From positions 62,001 to 126,000 of the forward strand of contig NZ_SSOB01000012.1 in the NCBI RefSeq assembly GCF_004801405.1: a DNA stretch of 64,000 nt, read 5' to 3'. The notes under the pieces are model-generated. The model searched no databases. It was not told where the DNA came from and saw only the letters and a program-made list of their open reading frames with translations. Positions 17,929 through 26,463 of the stretch are shown here, piece after piece. Origin of the DNA: Cohnella fermenti (GTDB lineage: Bacteria > Bacillota > Bacilli > Paenibacillales > Paenibacillaceae). The first letter of the stretch is position 1. Each line of letters opens with the position of its first letter. Position numbers and translations under genes: made by a program.

Positions 17929-18854
17929 TGAACGGATCGATGAACGGATCGACCAACGAAGCTCTGCGTTCCGAAGCCCCTTACTCGTTCGGGAAGAGAA
18001 ACGGCTCGTCCGCCGTATTCGATAAAATTTTTACCGCAGTGGTATGGGGAATCGGTATTCTCGTCATTCTCTTTATATGCGGCCTCTTGTTCATGCTGCT
18101 GAAGAACGGCCTGCCCAAGCTCACCTGGAGCTTCCTGTACAGCATTCCGAGCGAGATCGAAGAGGGCGGGGGCATCGGTCCTGCGCTGTTCAACTCGTTC
18201 TATCTGCTCGCCATCTCGCTTGTGATCTCGATTCCGATCGGGCTTGCCGCCGGAATTTACCTGGCGGAATTCGCTCCGGACAACAAGCTGATCGGCTTCG
18301 TGCGGATCTGCGTGGAGGGGCTCAGCTCGGTTCCTTCCATCATCTTCGGCTTGTTCGGCATCGCCCTGTTCGTCGAGATGTTCCAGATCGGCCTTACGAT
18401 TCTCGGCGGAGCGATCAGCCTGGCGTTCCTGAACCTCCCGATGCTCACGCGCATCACGGAGGAATCCATTCGGTCCGTGCCGGTAGAGATGAAGAACGCT
18501 TCATTCGCGCTCGGCTCCACGCATCTGCAGACGATTCGCAAGGTTCTTGTTCCGGTTGCGCTCAGCGGCCTCGTTACCGGCATCTGTCTTACCGCCGGAC
18601 GCGCGTTCGGCGAGAGCGCGGTCATCATTCTGACGGCGGGCGTGACGACCTCCGGGGTTATGTGGGACTTCAATCTGTTCTCGCCGGGCGAGACGCTTGC
18701 GGTTCACCTCTGGTACGTCCAGTCCGAGGCGATCGTGCCGGATGCCGGGGAGATTGCGCAGAAGGCGACTTCCGTGCTGATCTTCATCGTGCTGCTGATC
18801 AACCTCGTGTTCCGCGTTCCGCTGTGGCTGAATGCCCGCAAGACCAGAAGCTAA
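17928..18854 (+). CDS. pstA: Phosphate ABC transporter permease PstA
   Basis: A 308-residue permease paired with PstC. Six hydrophobic segments; EAA loop [35 protein letters not shown]; PstA-typical [22 protein letters not shown] and [15 protein letters not shown]. The ATG overlaps the pstC stop (TAATG) and AGAAAGGAG lies just upstream. The first codons contain a 12-bp perfect duplication (ATGAACGGATCG twice), giving MNGSMNGS, an in-frame expansion with probably little effect. Confidence 0.93.
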   Translation: MNGSMNGSTNEALRSEAPYSFGKRNGSSAVFDKIFTAVVWGIGILVILFICGLLFMLLKNGLPKLTWSFLYSIPSEIEEGGGIGPALFNSFYLLAISLVISIPIGLAAGIYLAEFAPDNKLIGFVRICVEGLSSVPSIIFGLFGIALFVEMFQIGLTILGGAISLAFLNLPMLTRITEESIRSVPVEMKNASFALGSTHLQTIRKVLVPVALSGLVTGICLTAGRAFGESAVIILTAGVTTSGVMWDFNLFSPGETLAVHLWYVQSEAIVPDAGEIAQKATSVLIFIVLLINLVFRVPLWLNARKTRS

Positions 18855-18891
18855 AGCCAGCTCGTATTCGTATTCACGGGAGGAAACTCTG

Positions 18892-19647
18892 TTGAAGGCT
18901 CTTATCGAGATCGACAAGCTGAATTTGTTCTACGGAACGTTCCAGGCGCTTAAGAATGTATCGGTGGAAATTCCCCAGCGCGCGATTACCGCCTTTATCG
19001 GTCCTTCGGGGTGCGGCAAGTCGACCTTGCTGCGCACGCTCAACCGGATGAACGACATGATTCCGGGAACGAGAATCGAAGGCAGGATCGCGGTAGGAGG
19101 AACGGACATCTACTCCGGCGAAGTTCATGTGGAGACGTTGCGGAAAAAAGTAGGAATGGTGTTCCAGCAGCCGAATCCTTTTCCAAAGTCGATCTATGAC
19201 AATGTGGCGTACGGTCCGAGGCTTCACGGCGTCCGCAGCAAGAAGCAGCTCGACGAGATCGTCGAGTCGAGCCTCAAGGCGGCGGCGCTCTGGGGCGAGG
19301 TCAAGGATCATCTGAAGCGCTCCGCGCTCAGCATCTCCGGCGGTCAGCAGCAGCGGCTGTGCATCGCCCGCGCGCTTGCCGTCGAGCCGGACATCCTGCT
19401 CATGGACGAAGCGACATCGGCGCTCGATCCGATCTCCACGCTGAAGATCGAGGAGCTGGCCCAGGAGCTCAAGGACAAGTACACGATTGTCATGGTGACC
19501 CACAACATGCACCAGGCGGCTCGGGTGTCGCATCAGACCGTGTTTTTCCTGAATGGCGAGGTTGTCGAGTATTCGGAGACCGAGAAGCTGTTCTCCGATC
19601 CGTCCGATCAACGCACGGAAGATTATATCAGCGGAAGGTTCGGCTGA
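18892..19647 (+). CDS. pstB: Phosphate ABC transporter ATP-binding protein PstB
   Basis: A 251-residue ATPase that drives PstCA. Walker [11 protein letters not shown]-loop [20 protein letters not shown], signature [16 protein letters not shown], Walker [14 protein letters not shown] and switch His in [12 protein letters not shown]. The start is a TTG at 18892: GGGAGGAAACTCTG precedes it and [15 protein letters not shown] matches the family N-terminus, whereas the ATG at 18832 lies inside pstA. It is followed 30 bp later by phoU. Confidence 0.94.
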   Translation: MKALIEIDKLNLFYGTFQALKNVSVEIPQRAITAFIGPSGCGKSTLLRTLNRMNDMIPGTRIEGRIAVGGTDIYSGEVHVETLRKKVGMVFQQPNPFPKSIYDNVAYGPRLHGVRSKKQLDEIVESSLKAAALWGEVKDHLKRSALSISGGQQQRLCIARALAVEPDILLMDEATSALDPISTLKIEELAQELKDKYTIVMVTHNMHQAARVSHQTVFFLNGEVVEYSETEKLFSDPSDQRTEDYISGRFG

Positions 19648-19677
19648 GCTGAAGCCGAACGGAGAGGGGGAACCGTT

Positions 19678-20337
19678 GTGACGGTAAGAAGAGAGTTCGA
19701 TCGAGGTTTGCAGGAGATGCAGATGCTGCTTGGCGAGATGGGCGGGCGCGTCGAGAAGGCGCTTGCGAATGCCACGGATGCGCTGGTCAGCCTGAATGCG
19801 ATCAAGGCGCAGCGGATCGTGAAGGAAGACTTGGAGCTGAACCAGCTCGAGGAGCGGATCACAGAGCTCGGCTCCAAGCTGATCGCGACCCAGCAGCCGG
19901 TCGCCAAGGATTTGCGGCGCATTCTCGCCGCGTTCAAAATCTCGTCGGACCTCGAGAGAATGGGCGACCTGTCGGTCGACGTGGCGAAGGTGGTGCTGCG
20001 GCTCGAAGGCCAGACGCTGATCAAGCCGCTGATCGACCTGCCGAGGATGTCCGAGACGGTTCGCATGATGATCGCCGAATCGGTGCAATCGTACATGGAC
20101 GAGAACGTCGACCTCGCTTACAAGATGAGCAAGGACGACGACCTGGTTGACGCCTTGTACAGCCAGATCATCCGCGAGCTGCTGACGATCATGGTCGAAG
20201 ACCCGAAGACGATCCCGCAGGCAACGCTGCTCAGCTTCGTCGGCCGCTACTACGAGCGGATCGCCGACCACGCCACGAACATCGGCGAGAGCACCGTGTA
20301 CCTGGTCACCGGCACCCGCCCGGACTTGAACGCGTAG
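19678..20337 (+). CDS. phoU: Phosphate transport system regulator PhoU
   Basis: A 219-residue, all-helical, two-domain PhoU. Each half carries an acidic metal-binding E/DxxxD signature (KISSDLERMGDLSVDVAK at ~85-100 and GRYYERIADHATNIGE near the C-terminus). PhoU slows Pst uptake and helps turn off the Pho sensor kinase when phosphate is ample. GTG start with GGAGAGGGGG upstream. Last gene of the pst operon; a terminator follows at 20422. Confidence 0.95.
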   Translation: MTVRREFDRGLQEMQMLLGEMGGRVEKALANATDALVSLNAIKAQRIVKEDLELNQLEERITELGSKLIATQQPVAKDLRRILAAFKISSDLERMGDLSVDVAKVVLRLEGQTLIKPLIDLPRMSETVRMMIAESVQSYMDENVDLAYKMSKDDDLVDALYSQIIRELLTIMVEDPKTIPQATLLSFVGRYYERIADHATNIGESTVYLVTGTRPDLNA

Positions 20338-20405
20338 GACGGGGAACCGTAGGACGGGAACGCGCAGGGCGGAAATGCATAGGGCGTCGTGCCGTCAGCG
20401 GATTA

Positions 20406-20421
20406 ATGTGGAAAACCGCAT
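20406..20421. repeat. Repeat family A, single unit
   Basis: One 16-mer ATGTGGAAAACCGCAT, matching the family A palindrome, directly before the phoU terminator. No partner units at 51-52 bp on either side. Confidence 0.55.
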
Positions 20422-20470
20422 AAGGAGCTTCCCCCGGTCGGCAACATCGTCCTGGGGCAGGGCTCCTTTT
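20422..20470 (+). terminator. Terminator of the pst-phoU operon
   Basis: Outer stem AAGGAGC (20422-20428) / GGCTCCTTTT (20461-20470) with an inner CCCC/GGGG pairing; the T-run closes it. Confidence 0.7.
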
Positions 20471-20511
20471 GTTGGCGTTGTGGGGCGCGCCGGCCCAAGT
20501 CCCCATCTTGC

Positions 20512-20588
20512 AAAAGGGTGCCTTATCCCTTCCGTTCAGTTCTCGCCGCCAAAGCGCGCAACTGAAGGAAGGGGATAAGGCACCCCTT
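20512..20588. repeat. Repeat family B, copy 2
   Basis: Left arm AAAAGGGTGCCTTATCCCTT then CCGTTCAGTT (from 20512); right arm AACTGAAGGAAGGGGATAAG then GCACCCCTTT (to 20588). This is a near-perfect long hairpin with a ~20-bp loop. It lies between the convergent phoU and adenine deaminase genes and could also act as a bidirectional terminator. Confidence 0.85.
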
Positions 20589-20592
20589 TATT

Positions 20593-22407
20593 TTATTCCT
20601 CGCAGAACAACGGCACGAACTCGATGCCGGACTCGGAGATGCGAACGAGCCCCTTGTCGGAGAGGCGCAGCGTCGGGATGACGACAAGGGCGAGCAGCGA
20701 CAGCGTCATGAACGCGTAGTTGAGCGTGCAGCCGGCGGAGACGATGGCGCGGCTGATGGACGCGGACTGCTCGGCTGCGATCTCGAACGGCTCGGCCGAC
20801 ATGAGGCCGGCGATCCGGAGCGGGAAGCTCGTCGTCTCCGCCTCGGCGACGACGGAGGCGCCGCCCTGCATGCGGATGACTTCGTTCGCGGCGCGGGCCA
20901 TCAGCTCGTCGGAGTTGCCGATGACGAGCAGGTTGTGGCTGTCGTGCGCGACGGTCATGGCGATGGCGGCCGGCTTCGCGAAGCCGATGTTCGCGACAAG
21001 GCCGACCGAGCGGTTGCCGGTCTGCTTGTGGCGCTCCAGCACGGCGATCTTGCAGAGGCCGCTGTCCGGGGAGAGCACGACCCGCGAGTCTGCGACCGGT
21101 ACGCGCAGCTTCAGCTCCGGAGTCTCGACGTGATTCTCGATGACCTGGATGACGCGGACGAGCGCATCGCCGTGCGCAATCGGAGCGGCAATCTCGAAGG
21201 CGGATGCGTCCACGTCGGGCGTGAGTCGGATGGAATTGCGCACCTTCTCGGGGTATTCGTAAGCCGGCAGGTCGACGACCATCCGCCCGTTCTCGGCGAC
21301 GACGACACCGGCGGCGATTGTGAGGGAGACGTTCACGTCGGCGAGATGGCCGTCCAGCAGCAGGATGTCGGCGAAGCTTCCCGGCGCGATCGAGCCGACG
21401 TCGCGGGCGACGCCGAACCGCTCGGCGGTGTTGAGCGTCGCCATCTGGAAGGCGGCGATCGGCTTCACGCCCTGGCGGATCGCGTCGCGGACGACGAAGT
21501 TCATATGCCCTTCGTCGCGGATCGATTCCGAGCTGCGGTCGTCGGTGACGAGCAGCATCCGCCGGGTGTCGAGGCCGCGCTCGGTATGCGCCTTGATCGT
21601 GTTCGCGACGTCGTGCCAGGCGGAGCCGCGGCGCAGCTTCGCGTACATGCCGAGGCGGATGCGTTCGATGGCGTCCTCCGGGGTGACGCACTCGTGGTCG
21701 CCGGTAATGCCGCTGGCCGCGTAGACCGGCAGGCGCCAGTCGGAGGACGGCCAGGTGAAGTGGCCGTCGGCGATCCGCCCCGCGCTCAGCGTCTCCTTGA
21801 GCAGCGCGGCCATCTTCGCGTCGCCGTAGACGACGCCGGGGAAGTTCATCACCTCGCCGAGTCCGATCATGTCCGGACCCCAGCGGTAGGCTTCCGCGAC
21901 GTCGGCGGGCTCGATCGCGGCGCCGGTCGTCTCGAAGGCGGGGCCGGCGGCCGGCACGCAGGAGGCGACCTGCATGTACGAAGCGAGAGGAGTGCCGAGC
22001 CCTTCCTCGCGCATGAGCTTGATGCCCTCGAGGCCGAACACGTTCGCCATCTCGTGCGGGTCGAAGAAGCCGCCGGTCGTGCCGAGCGGCAGCACCGCGC
22101 GGGCGAACTCGGTGACGGTGAGCTGCGTGCTCTCGATATGGGCGTGGCCGTCGAGCAGCCCCGGCGCCATGTACTTGCCCTTGGCATCGATCACGACCGT
22201 CTCGGGGCCGATGAGGTGCGCGACGTCACGGCCGACATAGGCGATGCGCGAGCCCTGCACGGCGACGGACATGTTCGGAAGAAGCTCGCCGGAGACGACG
22301 TTCACAAGCGTGCCGCCTTGGACAACAAGAGAAGCCTTGACGTCGCCTCTCGCGGTCGACACAAGGCTCTCGAAGCATTCGGATAAAGGGGGTCTGGGGA
22401 AAATCAT
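20593..22407 (-). CDS. adeC: Adenine deaminase
   Basis: A 604-residue amidohydrolase converting adenine to hypoxanthine and ammonia in purine salvage. Metal-site motifs: GLLDGHAHIEST (HxH), FFDPHEMANVFG, HFTWPSSDW and GITGDHECVTPEDA. The C-terminal insertion of the AdeC family is present (LLVIGNSDELMARAANEVIRMQGG, SFPLRIAGLMS). ATG 22407 is preferred; a GTG at 22419 lies only a base or two after the GGAG ribosome site. The start is ~36 bp after the ferric-reductase-like gene on the same strand, so it may be read as the last gene of that operon. It ends against family B copy 2. Confidence 0.93.
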   Translation of the reverse strand: MIFPRPPLSECFESLVSTARGDVKASLVVQGGTLVNVVSGELLPNMSVAVQGSRIAYVGRDVAHLIGPETVVIDAKGKYMAPGLLDGHAHIESTQLTVTEFARAVLPLGTTGGFFDPHEMANVFGLEGIKLMREEGLGTPLASYMQVASCVPAAGPAFETTGAAIEPADVAEAYRWGPDMIGLGEVMNFPGVVYGDAKMAALLKETLSAGRIADGHFTWPSSDWRLPVYAASGITGDHECVTPEDAIERIRLGMYAKLRRGSAWHDVANTIKAHTERGLDTRRMLLVTDDRSSESIRDEGHMNFVVRDAIRQGVKPIAAFQMATLNTAERFGVARDVGSIAPGSFADILLLDGHLADVNVSLTIAAGVVVAENGRMVVDLPAYEYPEKVRNSIRLTPDVDASAFEIAAPIAHGDALVRVIQVIENHVETPELKLRVPVADSRVVLSPDSGLCKIAVLERHKQTGNRSVGLVANIGFAKPAAIAMTVAHDSHNLLVIGNSDELMARAANEVIRMQGGASVVAEAETTSFPLRIAGLMSAEPFEIAAEQSASISRAIVSAGCTLNYAFMTLSLLALVVIPTLRLSDKGLVRISESGIEFVPLFCEE

Positions 22408-22443
22408 ACAGAGTAACACGCTCCATTCGCCATTCGGTTATCC

Positions 22444-23064
22444 CTAGTATCCCATCTTGGGCGGCTTCTGCGCAAATTCGCGGCTGCCGGCCGGCGCTTG
22501 GCGGCGCGCGGCCGCCTTGGCCGAGGAGGCCAGCCGCGCGGAATAAATCCGGTACGCCAGCAGCGCGGCGACTGTCATTCCGGTGACGGCATACATGCCG
22601 CCGATCGCGTTCGACCCGGCATCGGTTCCGAGCAGCGCGCCGTGCAGCAGCGCCATGCCGTATCCGGCGAACGCCAGGAAGTGAATCGTGCGCCACAGCT
22701 TCCTGCCGAGCTTCTTCATCGCGTCGGAGCTGGCGATCAGAACAACGGAGACGTACAGCGACAAGGTGCCGAGTCCCGTCAGCCAGCGATGGTCGCTTGC
22801 GGCGAACGGAATGAGCAATTCCGCGGCCGAGTAGCCGACGTAGTCGTCGAACAGCAGCACCGCTCCGTGCATCGCCCCGAACAGGAAGCCGAACCAGCCC
22901 GCCCATTGGTGAACGGCGAGGATAATCGCCTGGCTCTTCCGCCCGCTCAGCTTGCCGCTCATCAGCAGGCCCGCCGCCGTGGAGACGAACAGCAGGACAT
23001 ATGCGGTCAGCCCGGCTGCCCGGGTGGTCGTCCATACGTTAAACGTCTCATATAGCGGCTGCAT
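22444..23064 (-). CDS. Ferric-reductase-like transmembrane cytochrome
   Basis: A 206-residue membrane protein with about six hydrophobic helices. Histidines sit where the YedZ/MsrQ/ferric-reductase family binds b-type haem: LAVHQWAGWFGFLFGAMHGAV (two His, 13 apart) and WRTIHFLAFAGYGMALLHGAL (two His, 13 apart). The ~25-residue C-terminal tail is basic. It overlaps apbE by 17 bp on the same strand. Together they suggest a transmembrane electron-transfer unit that passes electrons to a flavinylated partner. The partner is not in this window. Confidence 0.82.
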   Translation of the reverse strand: MQPLYETFNVWTTTRAAGLTAYVLLFVSTAAGLLMSGKLSGRKSQAIILAVHQWAGWFGFLFGAMHGAVLLFDDYVGYSAAELLIPFAASDHRWLTGLGTLSLYVSVVLIASSDAMKKLGRKLWRTIHFLAFAGYGMALLHGALLGTDAGSNAIGGMYAVTGMTVAALLAYRIYSARLASSAKAAARRQAPAGSREFAQKPPKMGY

Positions 23065-24001
23065 GGTTCACCGTCCCGCCCCGCCCTGTTCGCTCGTCCG
23101 CATCTTCGTAATCCGCCAGGGCGCCGCCGCGGAATACTTGTCCATCTCTGCCTACGGCAACGTAGCCGAATGCCGGCTTGCGGGCTTCCAGCCACGCCAT
23201 GCCGACTTCCGCGCCGAGCAGCAGCAGGCACTTGGCGTATACCTCCGCTTCGGTCAGAGTGGGCGCCAGCACGGTAACCTGCGCCAGATCGGTGTCGGCC
23301 GGCTTCATCGTGCGCGGGTCGATCAGGTGGTGCCGCTCGCTGCCGGCCGCTCCCCAGCGCCGCTTCATGACGCTGCTCGTCGCGATGCCCGCGGATCGCT
23401 TCAGCCGCAGATGGGCAAGCTCCCTCTCCTCCGCGAACGGGTCGCCGATCGCGATCTCCCAGCCGCCTTCGGGCGTGCCCCAGAGGGCGAGATCGCCGCC
23501 GGCGTCGATGGCGCCGACGCGTACGCCTTCCCGCTGGAGCATGCCGGCAAGCTGCTCGGCGCTCCAGCCCTTCGCGATGCCCCCGAGATCGAGCGAGACG
23601 TCCGGGTGCAGCCGAATGCCCATCATGCGCCGATCCAGTTCGGCCGGCTCCTCGGGCGTTCCGGGGACGGCTGCGGCGTTATTTGCCACATGGGCCGTTC
23701 GCTTCGCGCTCTCCAGGCTGTCGGAATAGCCGCTTGCGACGAGCGCCCTGCCGACATACGGGTTGAACAGGCCTCCCGTCTCCCGGAAGTAGCGGTCCGC
23801 CACGCTTGTCGCCTGATAGAGAAGGGCGGAGGCGAGGAAGGGCCGGCCTTCGCTCCGGTTCAGCGCGGACAATTCGCTCGATTCCCGGAAGCGGCTAAGG
23901 CTCTTCTCGATGAACGAGAACCAGGATTCGGCTTGGCGCTGCGAATGGGCCGACAGCCCGATCGTGCGGAACTCCGTGCTCATCGCTTGAAAAGTATGCA
24001 T
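23048..24001 (-). CDS. apbE: FAD:protein FMN transferase (ApbE family)
   Basis: A 317-residue ApbE-type enzyme attaching FMN covalently to a Thr/Ser of target proteins. Key segments: AMSTEFRTI near the N-terminus, ETGGLFNPYVG, LDLGGIAKGWSAEQLA and IDAGGDLALWG (Mg/FAD site), and HHLIDPRTMKP. No lipoprotein signal is present, so this looks like a cytoplasmic form. ATG 24001 is preferred because AAAGGAG lies 8 bp upstream; an ATG at 24007 is only 2 bp from it. It is followed, with overlap, by the ferric-reductase-like gene. Confidence 0.9.
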   Translation of the reverse strand: MHTFQAMSTEFRTIGLSAHSQRQAESWFSFIEKSLSRFRESSELSALNRSEGRPFLASALLYQATSVADRYFRETGGLFNPYVGRALVASGYSDSLESAKRTAHVANNAAAVPGTPEEPAELDRRMMGIRLHPDVSLDLGGIAKGWSAEQLAGMLQREGVRVGAIDAGGDLALWGTPEGGWEIAIGDPFAEERELAHLRLKRSAGIATSSVMKRRWGAAGSERHHLIDPRTMKPADTDLAQVTVLAPTLTEAEVYAKCLLLLGAEVGMAWLEARKPAFGYVAVGRDGQVFRGGALADYEDADERTGRGGTVNHAAAI

Positions 24002-24061
24002 GTTCATCTCTCCTTTCGGATTTTCGCCTCTCGTATCCTTTTTCGCTTGCGAGCCTCTTGC

Positions 24062-24337
24062 TTACGAACCTCTCGTTCTTAATCTCCCGCCGGAGGAAGA
24101 GCCCGAATTCGAGCCTGTGCCGCCCTGCTCTCCCGTACCGACGCTTCCGCCGGCCTCATTCTGCCATTGCCTTCGCAGTTGATCCTGATCCGAAGACGCC
24201 GAGGAATCGTACGAGCCCGCAACGGTTGCCGCTTGCGCCGTATCCGTGTTCTCTCCGGAGATATACCCGACGAACAGGGAGTACAGCGCCACGCCGGACA
24301 GGCCGACGGCCCACTTGGTCCATTTCCGATTCGCCAT
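24062..24337 (-). CDS. Small membrane-anchored Ser/Gly-rich protein
   Basis: A 91-residue protein with GGAGGAG 7 bp before the ATG. One hydrophobic segment (residues ~9-26, WAVGLSGVALYSLFVGYI) is followed by a polar Ser/Gly/Gln-rich exposed tail ending RLRTRGS. No recognised domain and no FMN-attachment motif D-x2-T/S-G-A/S-T of the usual type. It is first in the apbE/ferric-reductase operon (60 bp ahead of apbE), so it may be an accessory or assembly factor. The function is unknown. Confidence 0.65.
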   Translation of the reverse strand: MANRKWTKWAVGLSGVALYSLFVGYISGENTDTAQAATVAGSYDSSASSDQDQLRRQWQNEAGGSVGTGEQGGTGSNSGSSSGGRLRTRGS

Positions 24338-24514
24338 GAATTCTCCTCCTTGCTCCCAGGATGCCATACGAACCTTAGGCCAGCTTGAGCCAATGGTGAA
24401 GAGAAGATTAAAAGTCCTCTCCGCCAACGCTAGCCGACAATTACCAAGTCCTTTCTCGACACATTCTCATATATTGATATCACAACCGATGCTTGTCATA
24501 GAGGAGGAGAGGGG

Positions 24515-24937
24515 ATGCATCCGAACTTGGGTATAGTAAGCGTGACGCTTGGAGCGATAATCGGCTTCTGCTTCGGCCATTGGACGGAATCGTTAAGCTT
24601 CCTGCTGGTGCTGATGGTCGCCGACTACTTGAGCGGGACGCTCGCATCGCTGCGCGACGGGAAGGGCTTGAACAGCAATATCGGCTTCTGGGGGCTCGCG
24701 AAGAAGGGCCTCATGCTGATCGTCGTCATCGTGGCCCACCGCATCGACCTGGTGCTCGGCGCCGAAGTCGTCATGGGCGGGGCAATATATTTCTATATCG
24801 TGAACGAACTGCTGTCGGTGACGGAAAATTACGGGAGGCTGGGACTTCCGATGCCGGACAGGCTTCGCGACGTCATTCAAGTGCTGCGAAACCGCGCGGG
24901 CACGGCAGCAGGGAAGGACGAGGAGCTGCCGAAGTAA
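24515..24937 (+). CDS. Holin-family membrane protein (phage_holin_4_1-like)
   Basis: A 140-residue protein with three to four hydrophobic segments: GIVSVTLGAIIGFCFGHW, SLSFLLVLMVADYLSGTLAS, KGLMLIVVIVAHRIDLVLG and GAIYFYIVNELLSVTENYG. It matches the toxin-secretion/phage-lysis holin family, in which MVADYLSGTLAS and the ENYGRLGLPMPDRL end are conserved. No endolysin or phage gene is nearby, so it is probably a chromosomal holin-like gene seen in many Bacilli rather than part of a prophage. GGAGGAGAGGGG precedes the ATG. Confidence 0.85.
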   Translation: MHPNLGIVSVTLGAIIGFCFGHWTESLSFLLVLMVADYLSGTLASLRDGKGLNSNIGFWGLAKKGLMLIVVIVAHRIDLVLGAEVVMGGAIYFYIVNELLSVTENYGRLGLPMPDRLRDVIQVLRNRAGTAAGKDEELPK

Positions 24938-25043
24938 GCGGAGAGCGGCCGCAGAATGTCGCGGGAGCCGTACGAGCGTCCCCGCGCTTGTTCATCAATT
25001 TGTCATATGTGAAAAAAAGTTGACGATCTTCCCCGCGGAACAG

Positions 25044-25073
25044 TTGAGTTCAATTGTGTATTTTAGGTAAAAT
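25044..25073 (+). promoter_or_regulatory. Promoter of the CuA-domain gene
   Basis: TTGAGT (25044-25049), an 18-bp spacer, then TAAAAT (25068-25073), about 38 bp ahead of the start codon. Confidence 0.55.
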
Positions 25074-25111
25074 AAGAACTAGACATTTTGAATGAATCAG
25101 GGGGAGCATCA

Positions 25112-25486
25112 ATGTACAAGTGGATCATGCCCGTATTGCTTATCATCGCGTGCTTGTTCGGCGTCTACCTGCTCGCGGACGGACTGCCTGAGAAGCCGAA
25201 GGAAGAGAAGCTTGCCGAAGGCGTAGAGGCTCTGAAGATTACGGCAACCAACTTTGAGTTTAATGAGACCGAATATCACGTGAAGGCCGGCACGACGTAT
25301 GCCATCAGCCTCACCAACAAGCTGGGCAATCATGGCGCCGAGATCGTCGGCACGGACATCAACCTGACGAAGGACAATCCGAAGGCGGAATACACGTTCG
25401 ACGCTCCGGGCGAATACGAGATCCATTGTTCGGTTCTGTGCGGACAAGGCCACTCGGGAATGATCGCGAAGATTATCGTCGAGTAA
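25112..25486 (+). CDS. Membrane-anchored stand-alone CuA (cytochrome oxidase subunit II-like) domain
   Basis: A 124-residue protein with one N-terminal transmembrane anchor (residues ~5-23) and a cupredoxin domain outside the cell. The complete CuA ligand set of cytochrome c oxidase subunit II is visible: His74, Cys106, Cys110, His114 and Met117 (HCSVLCGQGHSGM). It lacks the two-helix hairpin and length (>220 residues) of a true subunit II, and no other oxidase subunit is nearby. It may be an electron carrier or copper-handling protein. The ATG at 25112 follows CAGGGGGAG. A perfect terminator lies downstream. Confidence 0.85.
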   Translation: MYKWIMPVLLIIACLFGVYLLADGLPEKPKEEKLAEGVEALKITATNFEFNETEYHVKAGTTYAISLTNKLGNHGAEIVGTDINLTKDNPKAEYTFDAPGEYEIHCSVLCGQGHSGMIAKIIVE

Positions 25487-25535
25487 TCGGCGGTTCGGGC
25501 GCGGTCCCGGCTTATTCGCGATTGCCCCAATGCAC

Positions 25536-25571
25536 ACGGGAAAAAGGAGCCATGAGGCTCCTTTTTCCCGT
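25536..25571. terminator. Bidirectional terminator
   Basis: Perfect 16-bp stem ACGGGAAAAAGGAGCC / GGCTCCTTTTTCCCGT with a 4-nt ATGA loop. The A- and T-rich stem portions suit both the CuA gene (+) and the small membrane-protein gene (-). Confidence 0.9.
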
Positions 25572-25634
25572 TGCGGCTTCGCAAGCGGTCCGCGTTCGGT
25601 CCTCGTCCGATTCTCATCCGGCCCGCATCCGGTT

Positions 25635-25889
25635 CTACGCTTCGCTGCGGTTCCGGGCAGATCGGGCGATCCCGATATCGCAGCAAAGTCCGATGACGGC
25701 CCAACTGACGACGGTCAGCAAGTACATAAAATAAACATTTACCGCATGAATATCGCCAAAAAGCTCGACGAACCAGATCGGAACGCTTAACATGAATAAG
25801 AAGAGGTTGTGCGGATCGTAGCCGGTGGCATTGAACAAGCACAAAGCCGCCGCCAGCAGCGTGCACACCAAGGTCACTTTGTAGCTCAT
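25635..25889 (-). CDS. Small hypothetical membrane protein
   Basis: An 84-residue protein with three hydrophobic segments (VTLVCTLLAAALCLF, LFLFMLSVPIWFVELFG, VYFMYLLTVVSWAVIGLCC). GGGGAGGACTGCGC precedes the ATG, a strong ribosome site that supports a real gene. No family recognised. It converges with the CuA gene across the shared terminator and is divergent from the Dabb-domain gene. Confidence 0.65.
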   Translation of the reverse strand: MSYKVTLVCTLLAAALCLFNATGYDPHNLFLFMLSVPIWFVELFGDIHAVNVYFMYLLTVVSWAVIGLCCDIGIARSARNRSEA

Positions 25890-26017
25890 GCGCAGTCCTC
25901 CCCGGGTTGCATTGCCCGTTCAGGAGTAGTATGCGCAGGGCCGAAGGGGCTCATGCGGCGGGCCGGAGCCGGTTCCGCGGCGCACATCAGACCGCAGAAG
26001 AAGGAGAGACTAACGAA

Positions 26018-26305
26018 ATGATTACCCACATTGTTCTGTTCAAGCTGAAGGACCGCAGCCCGGAGAGCGTGGAGCGCACCGCACAGGTGCTTCGCAACCT
26101 GGAGGGCAAGATCGACGAGCTGCTGTCCATCGAGGTCGGCATCGACGTGCTGCATTCCGAGCGTTCCTACGACATCGCCTTGACGACGACGTTCGAGACG
26201 ATGGACGGCCTTCAGGCGTACCAAGTTCATCCGGAGCACAAGAAGGTTATCGCTCATATGAACGAGGTTCGGGAAGCGTCGGTTAGCGTCGATTACGAGA
26301 GCTGA
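26018..26305 (+). CDS. Stress-responsive A/B-barrel (Dabb) domain protein
   Basis: A 95-residue dimeric ferredoxin-like-fold protein. Diagnostic start ITHIVLFKLKDRSPESVE, middle EVGIDVLHSERSYDIALTTTFETMDGLQAYQVHPEHKKV and C-terminal conserved VSVDYE. Dabb proteins are small enzymes or stress proteins; no specific substrate can be named. AGAAGGAGAG precedes ATG 26018; the longer upstream frame lacks family similarity. It is the first of three closely spaced genes. Confidence 0.9.
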   Translation: MITHIVLFKLKDRSPESVERTAQVLRNLEGKIDELLSIEVGIDVLHSERSYDIALTTTFETMDGLQAYQVHPEHKKVIAHMNEVREASVSVDYES

Positions 26306-26319
26306 ACAGGAGGAGCGGC

Positions 26320-26457
26320 GTGAATTCAACGGATACGGGGGCCGGCGATCTGTACGAGATGATGTTCTATCTCGTTCTTATCCTGATCAGCATGGTCGTC
26401 ATGGTCAAGTGGTTAAAACGAAGAGCGAAGCGCAAGCGTCGTAACGACGGGGGTTAA
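26320..26457 (+). CDS. 45-residue single-pass membrane protein
   Basis: A short gene read directly from the sequence: GTG start 6 bp after CAGGAGGAG, 45 codons, TAA at 26455-26457. The product has a short acidic N-terminus (MNSTDTGAGDLYEM), one hydrophobic helix (MFYLVLILISMVVMV) and a strongly basic tail (KWLKRRAKRKRRNDGG), so N-out/C-in topology is expected. It fits exactly between the Dabb gene and the YutE-like gene. Function unknown. Confidence 0.7.
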   Translation: MNSTDTGAGDLYEMMFYLVLILISMVVMVKWLKRRAKRKRRNDGG

Positions 26458-26463
26458 GCAGCC

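Noticed and set aside
24515..24937. Holin gene as evidence of a prophage
   Set aside because: No endolysin, portal, tail or integrase gene nearby; such holin-like genes occur alone in many Bacilli.
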